The translations under genes and the position numbers were made by a program. This document shows, piece by piece, positions 27,140-38,505 of a stretch of 62,650 nt of DNA. Origin of the DNA: Sphingomonas sp. SRS2 (lineage in GTDB: Bacteria; Pseudomonadota; Alphaproteobacteria; Sphingomonadales; Sphingomonadaceae); NCBI RefSeq assembly GCF_000971055.1, contig NZ_LARW01000095.1, forward strand, positions 1-62,650. The letters run 5' to 3'. Position 1 is the first letter of the stretch. Each line of letters opens with the position of its first letter. The notes beneath the pieces are model-generated. The model was not told the origin of the DNA, did not search any database, and worked only from the letters and a program-made list of their open reading frames with translations.

Positions 27140-30006
27140 TTGCCGCTCGCCATCTTCTCGACGGGCAAGCCCAGGGTCTTGAGCTGAGGCTCGACCTTCG
27201 CCGCGTCGCCGACGACGACCCACACCAGATCGTCGGGGCGGATCGCGGCGCGGGCGGCTTCGTCCATCTGGGCGGCGGTCATTGTGCGGTAGCGGCCGGG
27301 CAATTTGGTGTAATAGTCGTCGGGCCGGCCGAGCGTGTCCATCGTCACCAGCGCGCCAAGCAGGTCGCTCGACGTCTCGAACGATCCCGGCAGCGAACGG
27401 ATCTGGCCGTTGATCGTGCGTTCGCGCTCCTCGGCATTCACGCCGTCCTTCGTCAGGAAAGCCTTCATGTCGGCGAGCGCGGCGGCGATCGACGGGCCGG
27501 TCTGGTCGGTCTGTACCGGCGCGATGAAGTAGAAGGGCATCGTCTCGCGCAGCGTCTGCACCTGGCTGAACGCACCATAGGCCCAGCCCTTGGTCTCACG
27601 CAAATCCATGTTGAGCCGCGACAGGAAGCTGCCGCCGACCACCTCGTTTGCGGCCACCAGCGTCAGCGGATCGTCGGTGCCCTTTGCGGGCAGCAGATGG
27701 CCGGCCATGATATAGCTTTGCGGGCTTTGCGGCCGGTCGATCAGCACGATACGCGACGGACGCGCCATCCTGTCCATCTTGAAGACCTTGGCGCCCTTGG
27801 CAGCCTTCGGCTTGGCCCAGCGTCCGAAGCGCGCCTCGAGCAGCGGCGTCAATTCAGCCAGGGTGGTGTCGCCGGTCACGAAAATCTTGGCATTGTCGGG
27901 ACGTATCCAAGCGTCGTGAAAGGCAAGCAGATCGGCCCGGGTGACGGCTTTTACGCCCTCCTCGGTCCCGCTGCCCGACAACGGCACGCCATAAGGGTGC
28001 GCCGGACCGAACAGCAGCGGCGGCAGCGTCCGCCGCGCGATGCCTCGCGGCTGGGCGTTTTCGGCGGAGATGCCGGCGAGAATCTGGCCGCGCAGCCGCT
28101 CGATTTCCGGCGGCGCGAAGGTCGGGCGCTGGACGATATCGGCGAGCAGGTCGAGCGACGGCGCGAGATTGGCCTTGAGCGCGAACATCGACACGCTGGT
28201 GCGGTCCATCGTTGCGCCCGATGCGATCTGCGCGCCGAGCCGCTCCTGCGCCTCGGCGACGCCGATCGAATCGAGCTTACCCGCGCCTTCATCGAGCAGC
28301 GATAGCATCAGCCCCTGGGTGCCGAGCTTCGCCTTGGGATCGGCGGCGTTGCCCGCGTCGAACGCGACCGAGACGCGCACCGTCGGTACCGTGGTGCGCT
28401 GGGCGAACACCACCTGGATGCCGTTCGACAATGTGGTGCGCTCGATATCGGGGAAGGTCAGGTCGTTGATCGCCTCAACCGGCGGGGGGGCGGAACGATC
28501 GACACCGGCCTTCTGTGCGACAGCGGCGACACCCGGCGCGGGGGCGCCGCCTTCACGCTTCGGATCGCGATAATAAGCCGGGCTCATGCCCTCGCGCGCG
28601 CTGCCGCCTGCGGCCGCCATGTCCGATTCGGTGCGCTCGCCGGGCTCGACCATCAGCCGGTAGGCCGGGCGGCCGAGCCACTTCTGCAATGCCGCACGCA
28701 CGCTGTCCGGCGTGACGGCGGCCGCGGCGAGGAGGTCCTTCTTGTACTTTTCGGGATCGTTCGAATAGACCGCGCCCTCGGCCAGCGTCACCGCCTTGCC
28801 GCTGAAGCCGCCGACCGTCTCCAGGCCGGCTATCTCGCCCGCCACCTGCCGCGTCGCGGCGCGCTTTACCTCATCGGCCGACGGGCCGTTCCTGACGAAG
28901 TCGGCAATCAGCGCGTCGAGTTGCTTAGCGACGACCGCGGCATCGACTCCGGGCGTGACGTCGGCGGTGATCTCGACCATCGAAATCTTCTCGAACGGCT
29001 GGACCTGCGCCGTCACCGCGACCGCGGTCTTGTCCTTGCGGACCAGCGCATTGTCGAGGCGCGACGAGGCGAGCCCGCCGAGCACGTCCATGCCGATGTC
29101 GAGCGGGATCAGATCGGGATCGTTGAGCCCCGGCACCGCCCAGTTGCGGTAGATCCGCGTGGTGGCGACGCGGTCCTTCATCACCTGATCGATCGGCGCG
29201 GCCAGCGTCGGCACGGTAACGGCGGCGCGCGCCGTCTCGGGCCCGCGCGGTATGTCGCCGAACCACTTCCGAACCTTCGCCTTCGCGGTCGCGGCGTCGA
29301 TGTCGCCGGCCAGCACCAGCACCGCATTGTTCGGCCCATAATGGGCGCGGAACCAGTTCTTCACATCGTCGAGGCTGGCGGCGTCGAGATCGGCCATCGA
29401 GCCGATCGTCGAGTGGCGATAGGGGTGCCCCTCGGGGAACAGCGCGGCGAGCTGGGCATATTCGACCAGACCATAGGGATCGTTATCGCCCTGCCGCTTC
29501 TCGTTCTGAACGACGCCGCGCTGGTTATCGAGCTTCGCCTTGTCGATCGCGCCGAGCAGGTGGCCCATCCGGTCAGATTCGAGGAACAGCGTCATGTCGA
29601 GCGCGCCGGTCGGCACGGTCTGGAAATAATTGGTGCGGTCGAACCAGGTCGTGCCGTTCAGATCGGTCGCGCCGATCGCCTCCAGCGGCTTGAAGAAATC
29701 CTCATTCGCATTTTCCGATCCGTTGAACATCAGATGCTCGAACAGGTGGGCGAAGCCGGTCTTGCCCTTTGGCTCGTCCTTAGATCCGATATGATACCAG
29801 ACCGAGACGCCGACGACCGGGGCCTTGCGGTCGGTATGGACGATGACGCGCAGGCCGTTGTCGAGGGTGAAGCTTTCATAGGGAATGTCGACCGCCTTCA
29901 CGAGGGTGGCGACGGCGGCGGGCTCGGCGGCGAAGGCGAGCTGGGGTGCGGACAGCGAGGTCGCGAGCAACAGCGCGGCCAGCGGACGGACAATGGATCG
30001 GCGCAT
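27136..30006 (-). CDS. Exported M16-family zinc metallopeptidase (two-domain)
   Basis: This pitrilysin-type protease is 956 residues from ATG at 30006, with a signal peptide ending near AFA-AEP (residue 27). The inverted zinc motif HLFEH is H87-E90-H91 and the distal ligand is E169, at the expected spacing. The second half repeats the M16 fold without the zinc motif, so one active and one structural half are fused. It probably degrades peptides in the periplasm. Downstream is the coupled 98-residue protein and a GNAT gene. Confidence 0.92.
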   Translation of the reverse strand: MRRSIVRPLAALLLATSLSAPQLAFAAEPAAVATLVKAVDIPYESFTLDNGLRVIVHTDRKAPVVGVSVWYHIGSKDEPKGKTGFAHLFEHLMFNGSENANEDFFKPLEAIGATDLNGTTWFDRTNYFQTVPTGALDMTLFLESDRMGHLLGAIDKAKLDNQRGVVQNEKRQGDNDPYGLVEYAQLAALFPEGHPYRHSTIGSMADLDAASLDDVKNWFRAHYGPNNAVLVLAGDIDAATAKAKVRKWFGDIPRGPETARAAVTVPTLAAPIDQVMKDRVATTRIYRNWAVPGLNDPDLIPLDIGMDVLGGLASSRLDNALVRKDKTAVAVTAQVQPFEKISMVEITADVTPGVDAAVVAKQLDALIADFVRNGPSADEVKRAATRQVAGEIAGLETVGGFSGKAVTLAEGAVYSNDPEKYKKDLLAAAAVTPDSVRAALQKWLGRPAYRLMVEPGERTESDMAAAGGSAREGMSPAYYRDPKREGGAPAPGVAAVAQKAGVDRSAPPPVEAINDLTFPDIERTTLSNGIQVVFAQRTTVPTVRVSVAFDAGNAADPKAKLGTQGLMLSLLDEGAGKLDSIGVAEAQERLGAQIASGATMDRTSVSMFALKANLAPSLDLLADIVQRPTFAPPEIERLRGQILAGISAENAQPRGIARRTLPPLLFGPAHPYGVPLSGSGTEEGVKAVTRADLLAFHDAWIRPDNAKIFVTGDTTLAELTPLLEARFGRWAKPKAAKGAKVFKMDRMARPSRIVLIDRPQSPQSYIMAGHLLPAKGTDDPLTLVAANEVVGGSFLSRLNMDLRETKGWAYGAFSQVQTLRETMPFYFIAPVQTDQTGPSIAAALADMKAFLTKDGVNAEERERTINGQIRSLPGSFETSSDLLGALVTMDTLGRPDDYYTKLPGRYRTMTAAQMDEAARAAIRPDDLVWVVVGDAAKVEPQLKTLGLPVEKMASGK

Positions 30007-30179
30007 CGGGAAAGGCTTTCCGGAAAGGGAAGATTGCCGCCACTCTAGCCGCTGGCGCGGTGGGTGCAATATCCCTGCACTACGCTGATCGAACGCCATC
30101 GTGCGTTGGTCCGGGCAATCGCTGGCAAGTGGACGCCGGGTACGCTTATATCGGCCGTAACGAATTATCAGGAGCGGCG

Positions 30180-30836
30180 ATGCGCCTTGTCCCGGCCGAG
30201 TGGAAGACCCTGGCCCAATTCCTTTATCTCCAGCGAATCACCGGTTTCACGGTGCCGCAGCAGATATATTTCGCGGGCGCGGAAGACGCGTTCCGCGAGC
30301 GGCTGGCGCAAAGCCGCTCCTATCTTGAATATGGCAGCGGATCGTCGACCCTGATCGCGGCGCATGCCGGTGTGCCGACCGTATCGGTCGAGGGCGACCG
30401 CTTTTTTGCGCGGGCGGTGAACAAGGCGCTTCCCGCCGGAGCGTCGGTGCGCTTCGCTCTGCCCGACATCGGCCTGACCGTCGGCTTGTGCCGGCCGTTC
30501 AACACGACCCCCACCGCGCGCCGGATGCGGCGATGGGCTCGTTATGTGGCCGCGCCCTGGCCGCTGCTCGATGGCTTTCCCGATTTCATCCTGACGGATG
30601 GACGCTTTCGCCTCGCCTGCATGCTGGATGTGGTGCGCCGCGCGCGGGACGGCGGCCACCGGGCGACGTTGATGTGCGATGACTATGCGAACCGCCCGCG
30701 CTATCACGCCATAGAAGCCTATATCGGCGCACCGCGCCTCGTCGGCCGCGCCGCCTTCTTCGAGGTTGGGCCGGACGATCAAGCGCGCGCGATCACCCCG
30801 GAGATCGTCCATGCGGCGCTGACGGATTGGTACTGA
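30180..30836 (+). CDS. Methyltransferase-like Rossmann-fold protein
   Basis: This encodes 218 residues from ATG at 30180, preceded by [19 protein letters not shown] resembles the SAM-binding motif I of class I methyltransferases, and [10 protein letters not shown] resembles the following acidic strand. [13 protein letters not shown] and [10 protein letters not shown] occupy later strands. I take it as a methyltransferase-like protein of unknown target; motif I has Ser where a second Gly is usual. It stands alone between the M16 gene and clpB. Confidence 0.65.
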   Translation: MRLVPAEWKTLAQFLYLQRITGFTVPQQIYFAGAEDAFRERLAQSRSYLEYGSGSSTLIAAHAGVPTVSVEGDRFFARAVNKALPAGASVRFALPDIGLTVGLCRPFNTTPTARRMRRWARYVAAPWPLLDGFPDFILTDGRFRLACMLDVVRRARDGGHRATLMCDDYANRPRYHAIEAYIGAPRLVGRAAFFEVGPDDQARAITPEIVHAALTDWY

Positions 30837-30853
30837 ACATGTTGCGATCGACA

Positions 30854-30881
30854 CTTGTGTTGCACAAAGGCAACACCATAT
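30854..30881 (+). promoter_or_regulatory. Sigma-32-type heat-shock promoter of clpB with internal inverted repeat
   Basis: CTTG (30854-30857) and CCATAT (30876-30881), spaced by 18 bases, match the alphaproteobacterial RpoH consensus. Between them GTGTTGC (30857-30863) and GCAACAC (30870-30876) form an exact 7-base inverted repeat with a 6-base loop. That repeat could be an extra operator. The site is 29 bases before the clpB start. Confidence 0.7.
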
Positions 30882-30909
30882 CGCGGGACGTAAAAGACAG
30901 GGATCAGTC

Positions 30910-33489
<2,580 letters not shown>

Positions 33490-33491
33490 AA

Positions 33492-33518
33492 ACAGGTGGC
33501 AGCGCCCGCTGCGCCTGT
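33492..33518 (+). terminator. Terminator-like hairpin after clpB
   Basis: ACAGG pairs with CCTGT and CAGCG pairs with CGCTG, followed by GTTATTT. The hairpin begins three bases after the clpB stop. The U-run is interrupted, so strength is moderate. Confidence 0.6.
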
Positions 33519-33558
33519 GTTATTTCGCTACTACGCACAAATTGGGAATCACAAAGCC

Positions 33559-33804
33559 ATGAAGTCGCTTGTCAATGTTGCCCTGATCGCCACCTTCGCC
33601 CTGTCCTCGGCCGCCTTCGCTGCCGACGGTGAGAAGAAGGAGGCTCAGGACCCCGATCGGCTGATCTGCAAATCGGAAGAAATCGTCGGTAGCCGCCTCG
33701 CCAAGCAGAAGCGTTGCCTCACCAAGGCCCAGTGGGCCGAAGACCGGCGTATCCAGAAGATGGCGATCGATCGGGCACAGACCGCGCGCTACAAGAACAA
33801 CTGA
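33559..33804 (+). CDS. Small exported protein, Cys-pair type
   Basis: This encodes 81 residues with a signal peptide, MKSLVNVALIATFALSSAAFA, cut near residue 21. The mature part (about 60 residues) is charged, with two cysteines in LICKSEEIVGSRLAKQKRCL, consistent with one periplasmic disulfide. It ends RYKNN. I recall sphingomonad proteins of this pattern but no function. It is the last plus-strand gene before the converging TPR-enzyme operon. Confidence 0.7.
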   Translation: MKSLVNVALIATFALSSAAFAADGEKKEAQDPDRLICKSEEIVGSRLAKQKRCLTKAQWAEDRRIQKMAIDRAQTARYKNN

Positions 33805-33852
33805 TCCGGCGACGGCTCATCCTGGGGCTCACGCCTCGGGATGGGCCCGCCC

Positions 33853-35730
33853 TCAAATCCGGTAGCCCATCCCGTCCGCCCATGGCTTGAGGATCGGCAG
33901 CACGTCTTTCATCTGCACGCGATAGCGTTCCCAGCGGCCCGCCGATCGCGTGTAGATCGGCTCGGTAACCTGCGAGTAGCTGGCGGTGCGGATATGCTCG
34001 CGCTTCGCCGCGCTGCCGCGATTGTCGAGTACCTTGTCGTCCCATGGGATGTCGAGGAAGCCGAGCAGCCGACGCATTTCCCCCTCCAAATCCTCGACCA
34101 TCCGCTCATAGCGGATCCGGATGACATCGATCGGCAGGTTCGCCTCGGCGCGCGTCCAGCCGGTCGAGGCGACGTCATATAGTCGCGCCGCGCTTTCCAG
34201 GCTGGTGAAACTCAGCATCGCGCGATTCAGCTCGAAACTCGACATGAAGCCGCTGAGCACGCAATCGCAAGGGTGACGCTCGACAAAGATCACTTTCGCG
34301 TCGGGGAAGACCCTGTGAATGATCCCCATTCGGGCCATGTGAAGCGGGAATTTGTCGACCACCCGCTGTCCCGGCTGCGGTGGCGAAACCTCCGCCAGCG
34401 TGTCGAAATAACGGGCGCGCAGCGCGTTAGCCTCGATGCTGGAAATCTCGCCGATCCGCGCCGGATCGCCCAGCATCGTCTCGACCGAGCGGACGATCGG
34501 CATTTCCTCAAGCACGTGCAGCATCGGCAGGTTCATCAACAATGTGTCGAGCAGCGTCGTTCCCGAACGTGGGAAACCGACCAGGAAGATCGGCGCGGGC
34601 GGGGCCGGATCGACGCTGATCTCGCTCCAGCCGGCGATTTTCTCGGATGTCAGCTGGTCGGCATTGGCACGGATTTCGTCGAGATAGGGCGCGGGATCGC
34701 GTTGCCCAGCCGGTGCCTTGTCGAGCGAGGCGATATTCATCATTTCGAAGGCGGTGAAGGCTGTGTTTGCATCGCCGAGCCGGTCGGCAATCTCTGCGAT
34801 CAACTGGGAGCGACGAACGGGGTTAATCGTCTCGGGAATTGCTTGGGCGAGGGGTAGCGCCTCCTCGAACCGGCCTTGGCGGCGAAGCAGCCACGCTTTG
34901 ATGAAGCCTGTCTCTCCCACCGACAAACCACGCGCCTCGGCCTCCGCGGCCAACTCCGCAAGCGCGTCGACACGATTGAGATTTTCCAGCAGCACCGCCA
35001 GTTCGAGATAGGCCGAGATCGACTTGCCGTTGAGACGGATTGCAGCACGAAAGGCGAGCTCTGCTTCTGCGAAAGCACGCATTGAGGCTTCGGCCATGCC
35101 CAGCTCGAGCTGGACTTCGGCGTCGTCCCCGCCGCGTGCGGCGGCATCCCGCATCACCGCTTGCCGCTCATCGAAGCGCTGCATCTCGGCAAGCAGCTTT
35201 GACAGATTGACATAGGGCAGCATGATATCGGGGCGGAGTTCGATCGCCTTGCGCAGCAGCGGCAGTGCGCCCTCGCCATCGCCGATCGCGGCATGGAGAT
35301 TGCCGAGATTGTTCCAGCTTTCGAAATCGTCGGGAAAGGCCGCAACGACCTCCCTATAATCGGCGATCGCCGATTCGAGCCGCCCCTGGCGATGATGAAC
35401 ATAGGCGGCAAGCCGCAGCAGTTTCGGATCACGGCCGCCGTCCGCGCAGATCGCGGCGGCGTCATCGAATGCCTCACTCTCGATCAGCGCGCGGATCAGA
35501 TTATTCCGTGTCGCGTGGTCTTCGGGGGCGAGCGCCAGCGCCTCGCGAAGCCGGGCGATACCGGTCGGCAGATCTCGCGTACGGCAGGCGAGCATGCCCG
35601 CCAGCGCCAGCAGCGGCTGATCCCTCGGGATCGATCGCAATATCTGTTCGGCGGCGTTGAGTGCACCAGGCAGATCGCCGATCTTGATACGGGCGAAGAC
35701 AGGCGCGAGATGGGGGGGCGGGAGACTCAT
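33853..35730 (-). CDS. TPR-repeat sulfotransferase
   Basis: This encodes 625 residues from ATG at 35730; a TTG three codons upstream is an alternative. The first roughly 350 residues are helical repeats with TPR spacing (several AxxxRxALxLxP-type units). The C-terminal part is a PAPS-dependent sulfotransferase: GFPRSGTT near residue 385 is the 5'-phosphosulfate loop, and KFPLHMARMGIIHRVFPDAK fits the downstream fold. TPR-linked sulfotransferases resemble tyrosylprotein sulfotransferases and modify proteins or peptides in known cases. It is last in an operon with two TPR-hydroxylases behind a TonB receptor. No signal peptide is seen. Confidence 0.88.
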   Translation of the reverse strand: MSLPPPHLAPVFARIKIGDLPGALNAAEQILRSIPRDQPLLALAGMLACRTRDLPTGIARLREALALAPEDHATRNNLIRALIESEAFDDAAAICADGGRDPKLLRLAAYVHHRQGRLESAIADYREVVAAFPDDFESWNNLGNLHAAIGDGEGALPLLRKAIELRPDIMLPYVNLSKLLAEMQRFDERQAVMRDAAARGGDDAEVQLELGMAEASMRAFAEAELAFRAAIRLNGKSISAYLELAVLLENLNRVDALAELAAEAEARGLSVGETGFIKAWLLRRQGRFEEALPLAQAIPETINPVRRSQLIAEIADRLGDANTAFTAFEMMNIASLDKAPAGQRDPAPYLDEIRANADQLTSEKIAGWSEISVDPAPPAPIFLVGFPRSGTTLLDTLLMNLPMLHVLEEMPIVRSVETMLGDPARIGEISSIEANALRARYFDTLAEVSPPQPGQRVVDKFPLHMARMGIIHRVFPDAKVIFVERHPCDCVLSGFMSSFELNRAMLSFTSLESAARLYDVASTGWTRAEANLPIDVIRIRYERMVEDLEGEMRRLLGFLDIPWDDKVLDNRGSAAKREHIRTASYSQVTEPIYTRSAGRWERYRVQMKDVLPILKPWADGMGYRI

Positions 35731-35742
35731 CCGGAGCAATAC

Positions 35743-37263
35743 TCAATCGAAGGGAAGGGCGATGTCGAAGGCGACGCTGAGGCGTTCGCCGGTCCGATAG
35801 GGAAGCGTACCGTGCCACATGGTCGATGGAAAGAGCACCAGCCGGCCAGGGCGCGGCTCGATAGTGCGGGCGGGCGCGATCGGCAGGCCGAGCTCGGCTT
35901 GGGGCGCACCCAGGGTCAGCCAGCCGGACTGTCCGCCGGCGGTCGTCTCCGACGGTAACGCGACATAGAAGGCCGAGCTGATCCAGCCCGCGGGATGGAC
36001 ATGATTGGCATGATGGCCGCGCCCCGCCAGTCTCACCGACCAGCTGCCGGCGAAGCGCGGTCGATCGGGACGGCCGAAGGCGAGCAGCGGGTGACGGGGA
36101 TCGGGCTTCGGGAGCTTTCGAACATGATCCGCCACCGCCTCGACGATCAGCGCCCGCAACGCCTGTATCTCGGGTTCGACCCGGCTGAATAGCGGCCCGT
36201 CGGTTTGAGTGCCACCGCGCACCGACTGGTCGAGATGCTGGCCCTTGGCGCGGTGCAGTCCGCGCAGGCCGATCGCAAGGCGGGTCATGTCGGATACCCG
36301 ATCTGCAAGATCGACGACGCTGACAAACGCCGGATCGTCGTCGAGCCATGCGGCGCGGGGATCGCCCGACAGCCGCCAGGCGATCGCCGCATAGGGCCAC
36401 ATCGCGCGCTGCGGTCCGCGCGGGGAGAGCCAGCGCTCGATGATCGGCAGCGCGGCGTCGATCCGCCCGGTCCGCAACAGATGGCGGACATGGCGCACCG
36501 CGACCGAGATGTCCGATTGCGCCGGCAGTGCCGTAAACAGCGCATCAGCGGCGGCGACATGGCCGGTCTCGGAAAGCACCGCCGCTTCGTTCGTGGTAAG
36601 CAGGGCGCTCTCGCCTACGGCCGCGCGTCCTCGCCGGATCGCATCTAGCGCGCCGTCATAGCGTTCGGCCTGGACCAGCGCGACGACCAGCGTCCGCCAG
36701 AGACGGCCATCCTGCGGATGCGCGTCAGCGGTGCGGTTGAGCGTCTCGAAAGCCCGTGCCCGATCGCCCATCATCCAGCGCAGATGCACCAGACGATCAT
36801 GACCCGCATACCAGCCGGGATGCTGAGCGAGCAGATTCTCCAGCTCCGCAAGCGCGGTCGCGCCGTCGCCGACGGCAACCCGTGCGGCGATGCGGCCGAG
36901 CAGAACATCGCCATTGCTCGGCGCGAGCCTGTGGGCCGTGTCGAACAGCGCCACGGCGTCGATCCCGGCTTCGAGGGCGACCTGTGCGCGGCCTTGCGCG
37001 ATCCTCGCATCTTCGGGCGCGAGCAATGCGGCGGCATTGAGCGCAGCAAGTGCAGACTCGTGCTGGTCGATCGCGCGGTGGAGTAGACCGGTCCACTGCC
37101 ACAGCAAAGCGTTGTCACGCGCTCGCTCGGCTGCCGCGGTGAGGAGCGGCAAGGCGATATGCTCGGCCTGACGCGCCGCGGCAGCTTCGGCGAGCGCGGT
37201 CACCGTAGCGACGTCGTCAGGGCGAGCGTTGGCCCGCTCGACAAGCTGGTCGAATGTGCTCAC
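35743..37263 (-). CDS. TPR protein with C-terminal 2OG-Fe(II) oxygenase domain (PF13759 type)
   Basis: This encodes 506 residues from GTG at 37263, overlapping the upstream stop (GTGA). The first roughly 370 residues are TPR-like helical pairs. The tail holds the non-heme iron site: HHANHVHPAGW near residue 420, then a downstream His in FPSTMWHGTLPY and Arg in GERLSVAFD. The N-x-H-x-HP pattern is that of the putative 2OG-Fe(II) oxygenase family PF13759. The predicted reaction is hydroxylation of an unknown substrate using 2-oxoglutarate and oxygen. TPRs suggest a protein partner. It lies 12 bases before the sulfotransferase. Confidence 0.85.
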   Translation of the reverse strand: MSTFDQLVERANARPDDVATVTALAEAAAARQAEHIALPLLTAAAERARDNALLWQWTGLLHRAIDQHESALAALNAAALLAPEDARIAQGRAQVALEAGIDAVALFDTAHRLAPSNGDVLLGRIAARVAVGDGATALAELENLLAQHPGWYAGHDRLVHLRWMMGDRARAFETLNRTADAHPQDGRLWRTLVVALVQAERYDGALDAIRRGRAAVGESALLTTNEAAVLSETGHVAAADALFTALPAQSDISVAVRHVRHLLRTGRIDAALPIIERWLSPRGPQRAMWPYAAIAWRLSGDPRAAWLDDDPAFVSVVDLADRVSDMTRLAIGLRGLHRAKGQHLDQSVRGGTQTDGPLFSRVEPEIQALRALIVEAVADHVRKLPKPDPRHPLLAFGRPDRPRFAGSWSVRLAGRGHHANHVHPAGWISSAFYVALPSETTAGGQSGWLTLGAPQAELGLPIAPARTIEPRPGRLVLFPSTMWHGTLPYRTGERLSVAFDIALPFD

Positions 37264-38423
37264 AGGCCGGTGACCTCCCCGCCTTCGGCTTCCAGAAGCG
37301 CGCGCACGGCGTTTTGTTCGGTGTTGCCGAGGCCGGGATGCCAGATATCGATGATCAGGATGACGCGCAGTTCGTCGCTGGGGTTCATCGCCTCATGCTC
37401 GATCGTGTCGTCGAAGACCCAAGCTTCGCCGCGTTTCCATTCGCGCGTTTCCGCGCCGACGCGGAACCAGCAGCCTGGCGGGACGATCAGCGGCAGGTGG
37501 CAGACCAGCCTGGTGTTGGCGACGCCGTTATGTGGAGGAATGCGGGTGCCGGGCGCGAGCAGCGAGAACATCGCATTGGGCGAGCAGCGCCCGATCTGCG
37601 GCTGCGGGAAGGCGGTAAGCAGCTCCATCGTGCGCGGGCAATGCCGGGCATTGGCATCGATGCGCTCGCCATATTGCCAGAGGTGGATCGCGGTCCAGTC
37701 GCGGCTGTGGTTGAGCGCCTTCCACTGCGCGAGCGGCGCGCCCGCGGGATATTGGATATAGGGGACGAGCTCGGCGCGTTCGGCGGCGGCGACAGCCTCG
37801 AACTCGGCCTGGATGACGTCGGTCGCGGCTTCGAGTTCGCCGAGCCAGGGAAACAGGCTGCGATCGTGATATTCCCGCTCGATCAAGCCCGGATAATGGA
37901 AATGGGTCGGCTCGGCGTGCCAGACACGGGTGCGCCGCAGCGCGTTGTCGCGGAAGCGGGCGATCCGCGCTGCCTCCTCGCTATCGGCCACGCGTTCGGC
38001 CTCGGCCATCGCGGCTCGCAGCCGAGTCTCCTTATCTTCTAGCCAGCGGTCTCGAACCTCCTCGCCCCGTTTGATCGCTGCGGCGATCTGCGGATTGGCG
38101 ATGCTGGCCGGGCGCTGGGCGAGCGCCTGCGCATAGGCTTCGCCGGCGTCGGCGAGGCCGAGATTGTCCTTGAGACTGGCGCGCATCAGCAGCGCCATGA
38201 AATCGAGTGGGGAAGCCGCGAGCGCAGACTCGATCGCGGCGAGCGCACCCTGCCGGTCGCCCGTGGCGCGCAGCATTGCCGATCGTTTGAGATGTAGGTC
38301 GAAATTGCCGGGGGCGATGGCCGCCGCCTTGTCGAGCAGCGCCAGAGCTTCGCCGATCGCACCACGCGCTGCGGCGGCATCGGCAGAGCGCTGGAGATCG
38401 GCTGACTGCGAGGGAGACGCCAT
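37260..38423 (-). CDS. TPR protein with aspartyl/asparaginyl beta-hydroxylase domain
   Basis: This encodes 387 residues. Two or three TPR units (LLDKAAAIAPGN, AIESALAASPLD) precede a domain of the aspartyl/asparaginyl beta-hydroxylase family PF05118. The iron/2OG site is seen as IPPHNG near residue 298 and HLPLIVPPG, then FDDTIEHEAMN, and the Arg in LRVILIIDIWHP. A second oxygenase in the same operon would act on a protein or peptide. It lies 82 bases downstream of the TonB receptor stop, across a terminator hairpin, with AAGG seven bases before the ATG. Confidence 0.88.
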   Translation of the reverse strand: MASPSQSADLQRSADAAAARGAIGEALALLDKAAAIAPGNFDLHLKRSAMLRATGDRQGALAAIESALAASPLDFMALLMRASLKDNLGLADAGEAYAQALAQRPASIANPQIAAAIKRGEEVRDRWLEDKETRLRAAMAEAERVADSEEAARIARFRDNALRRTRVWHAEPTHFHYPGLIEREYHDRSLFPWLGELEAATDVIQAEFEAVAAAERAELVPYIQYPAGAPLAQWKALNHSRDWTAIHLWQYGERIDANARHCPRTMELLTAFPQPQIGRCSPNAMFSLLAPGTRIPPHNGVANTRLVCHLPLIVPPGCWFRVGAETREWKRGEAWVFDDTIEHEAMNPSDELRVILIIDIWHPGLGNTEQNAVRALLEAEGGEVTGL

Positions 38424-38448
38424 CCGTATACCTTAGATAGTGGCTCAC

Positions 38449-38485
38449 CAAAAGAAAGAGGCGGCGGGGTCGCCCCCACCGCCTC
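38449..38485 (-). terminator. Intrinsic terminator or attenuator after the TonB receptor
   Basis: On the minus strand GAGGCGGTGGGG and CCCCGCCGCCTC pair over a GCGA loop and are followed by TTTCTTTT. It lies between the receptor gene and the TPR-hydroxylase gene. It probably lets a high receptor level be paired with lower enzyme levels by partial read-through. Confidence 0.82.
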
Positions 38486-38505
38486 CTCTGGCATCGCCTC
38501 GACTG

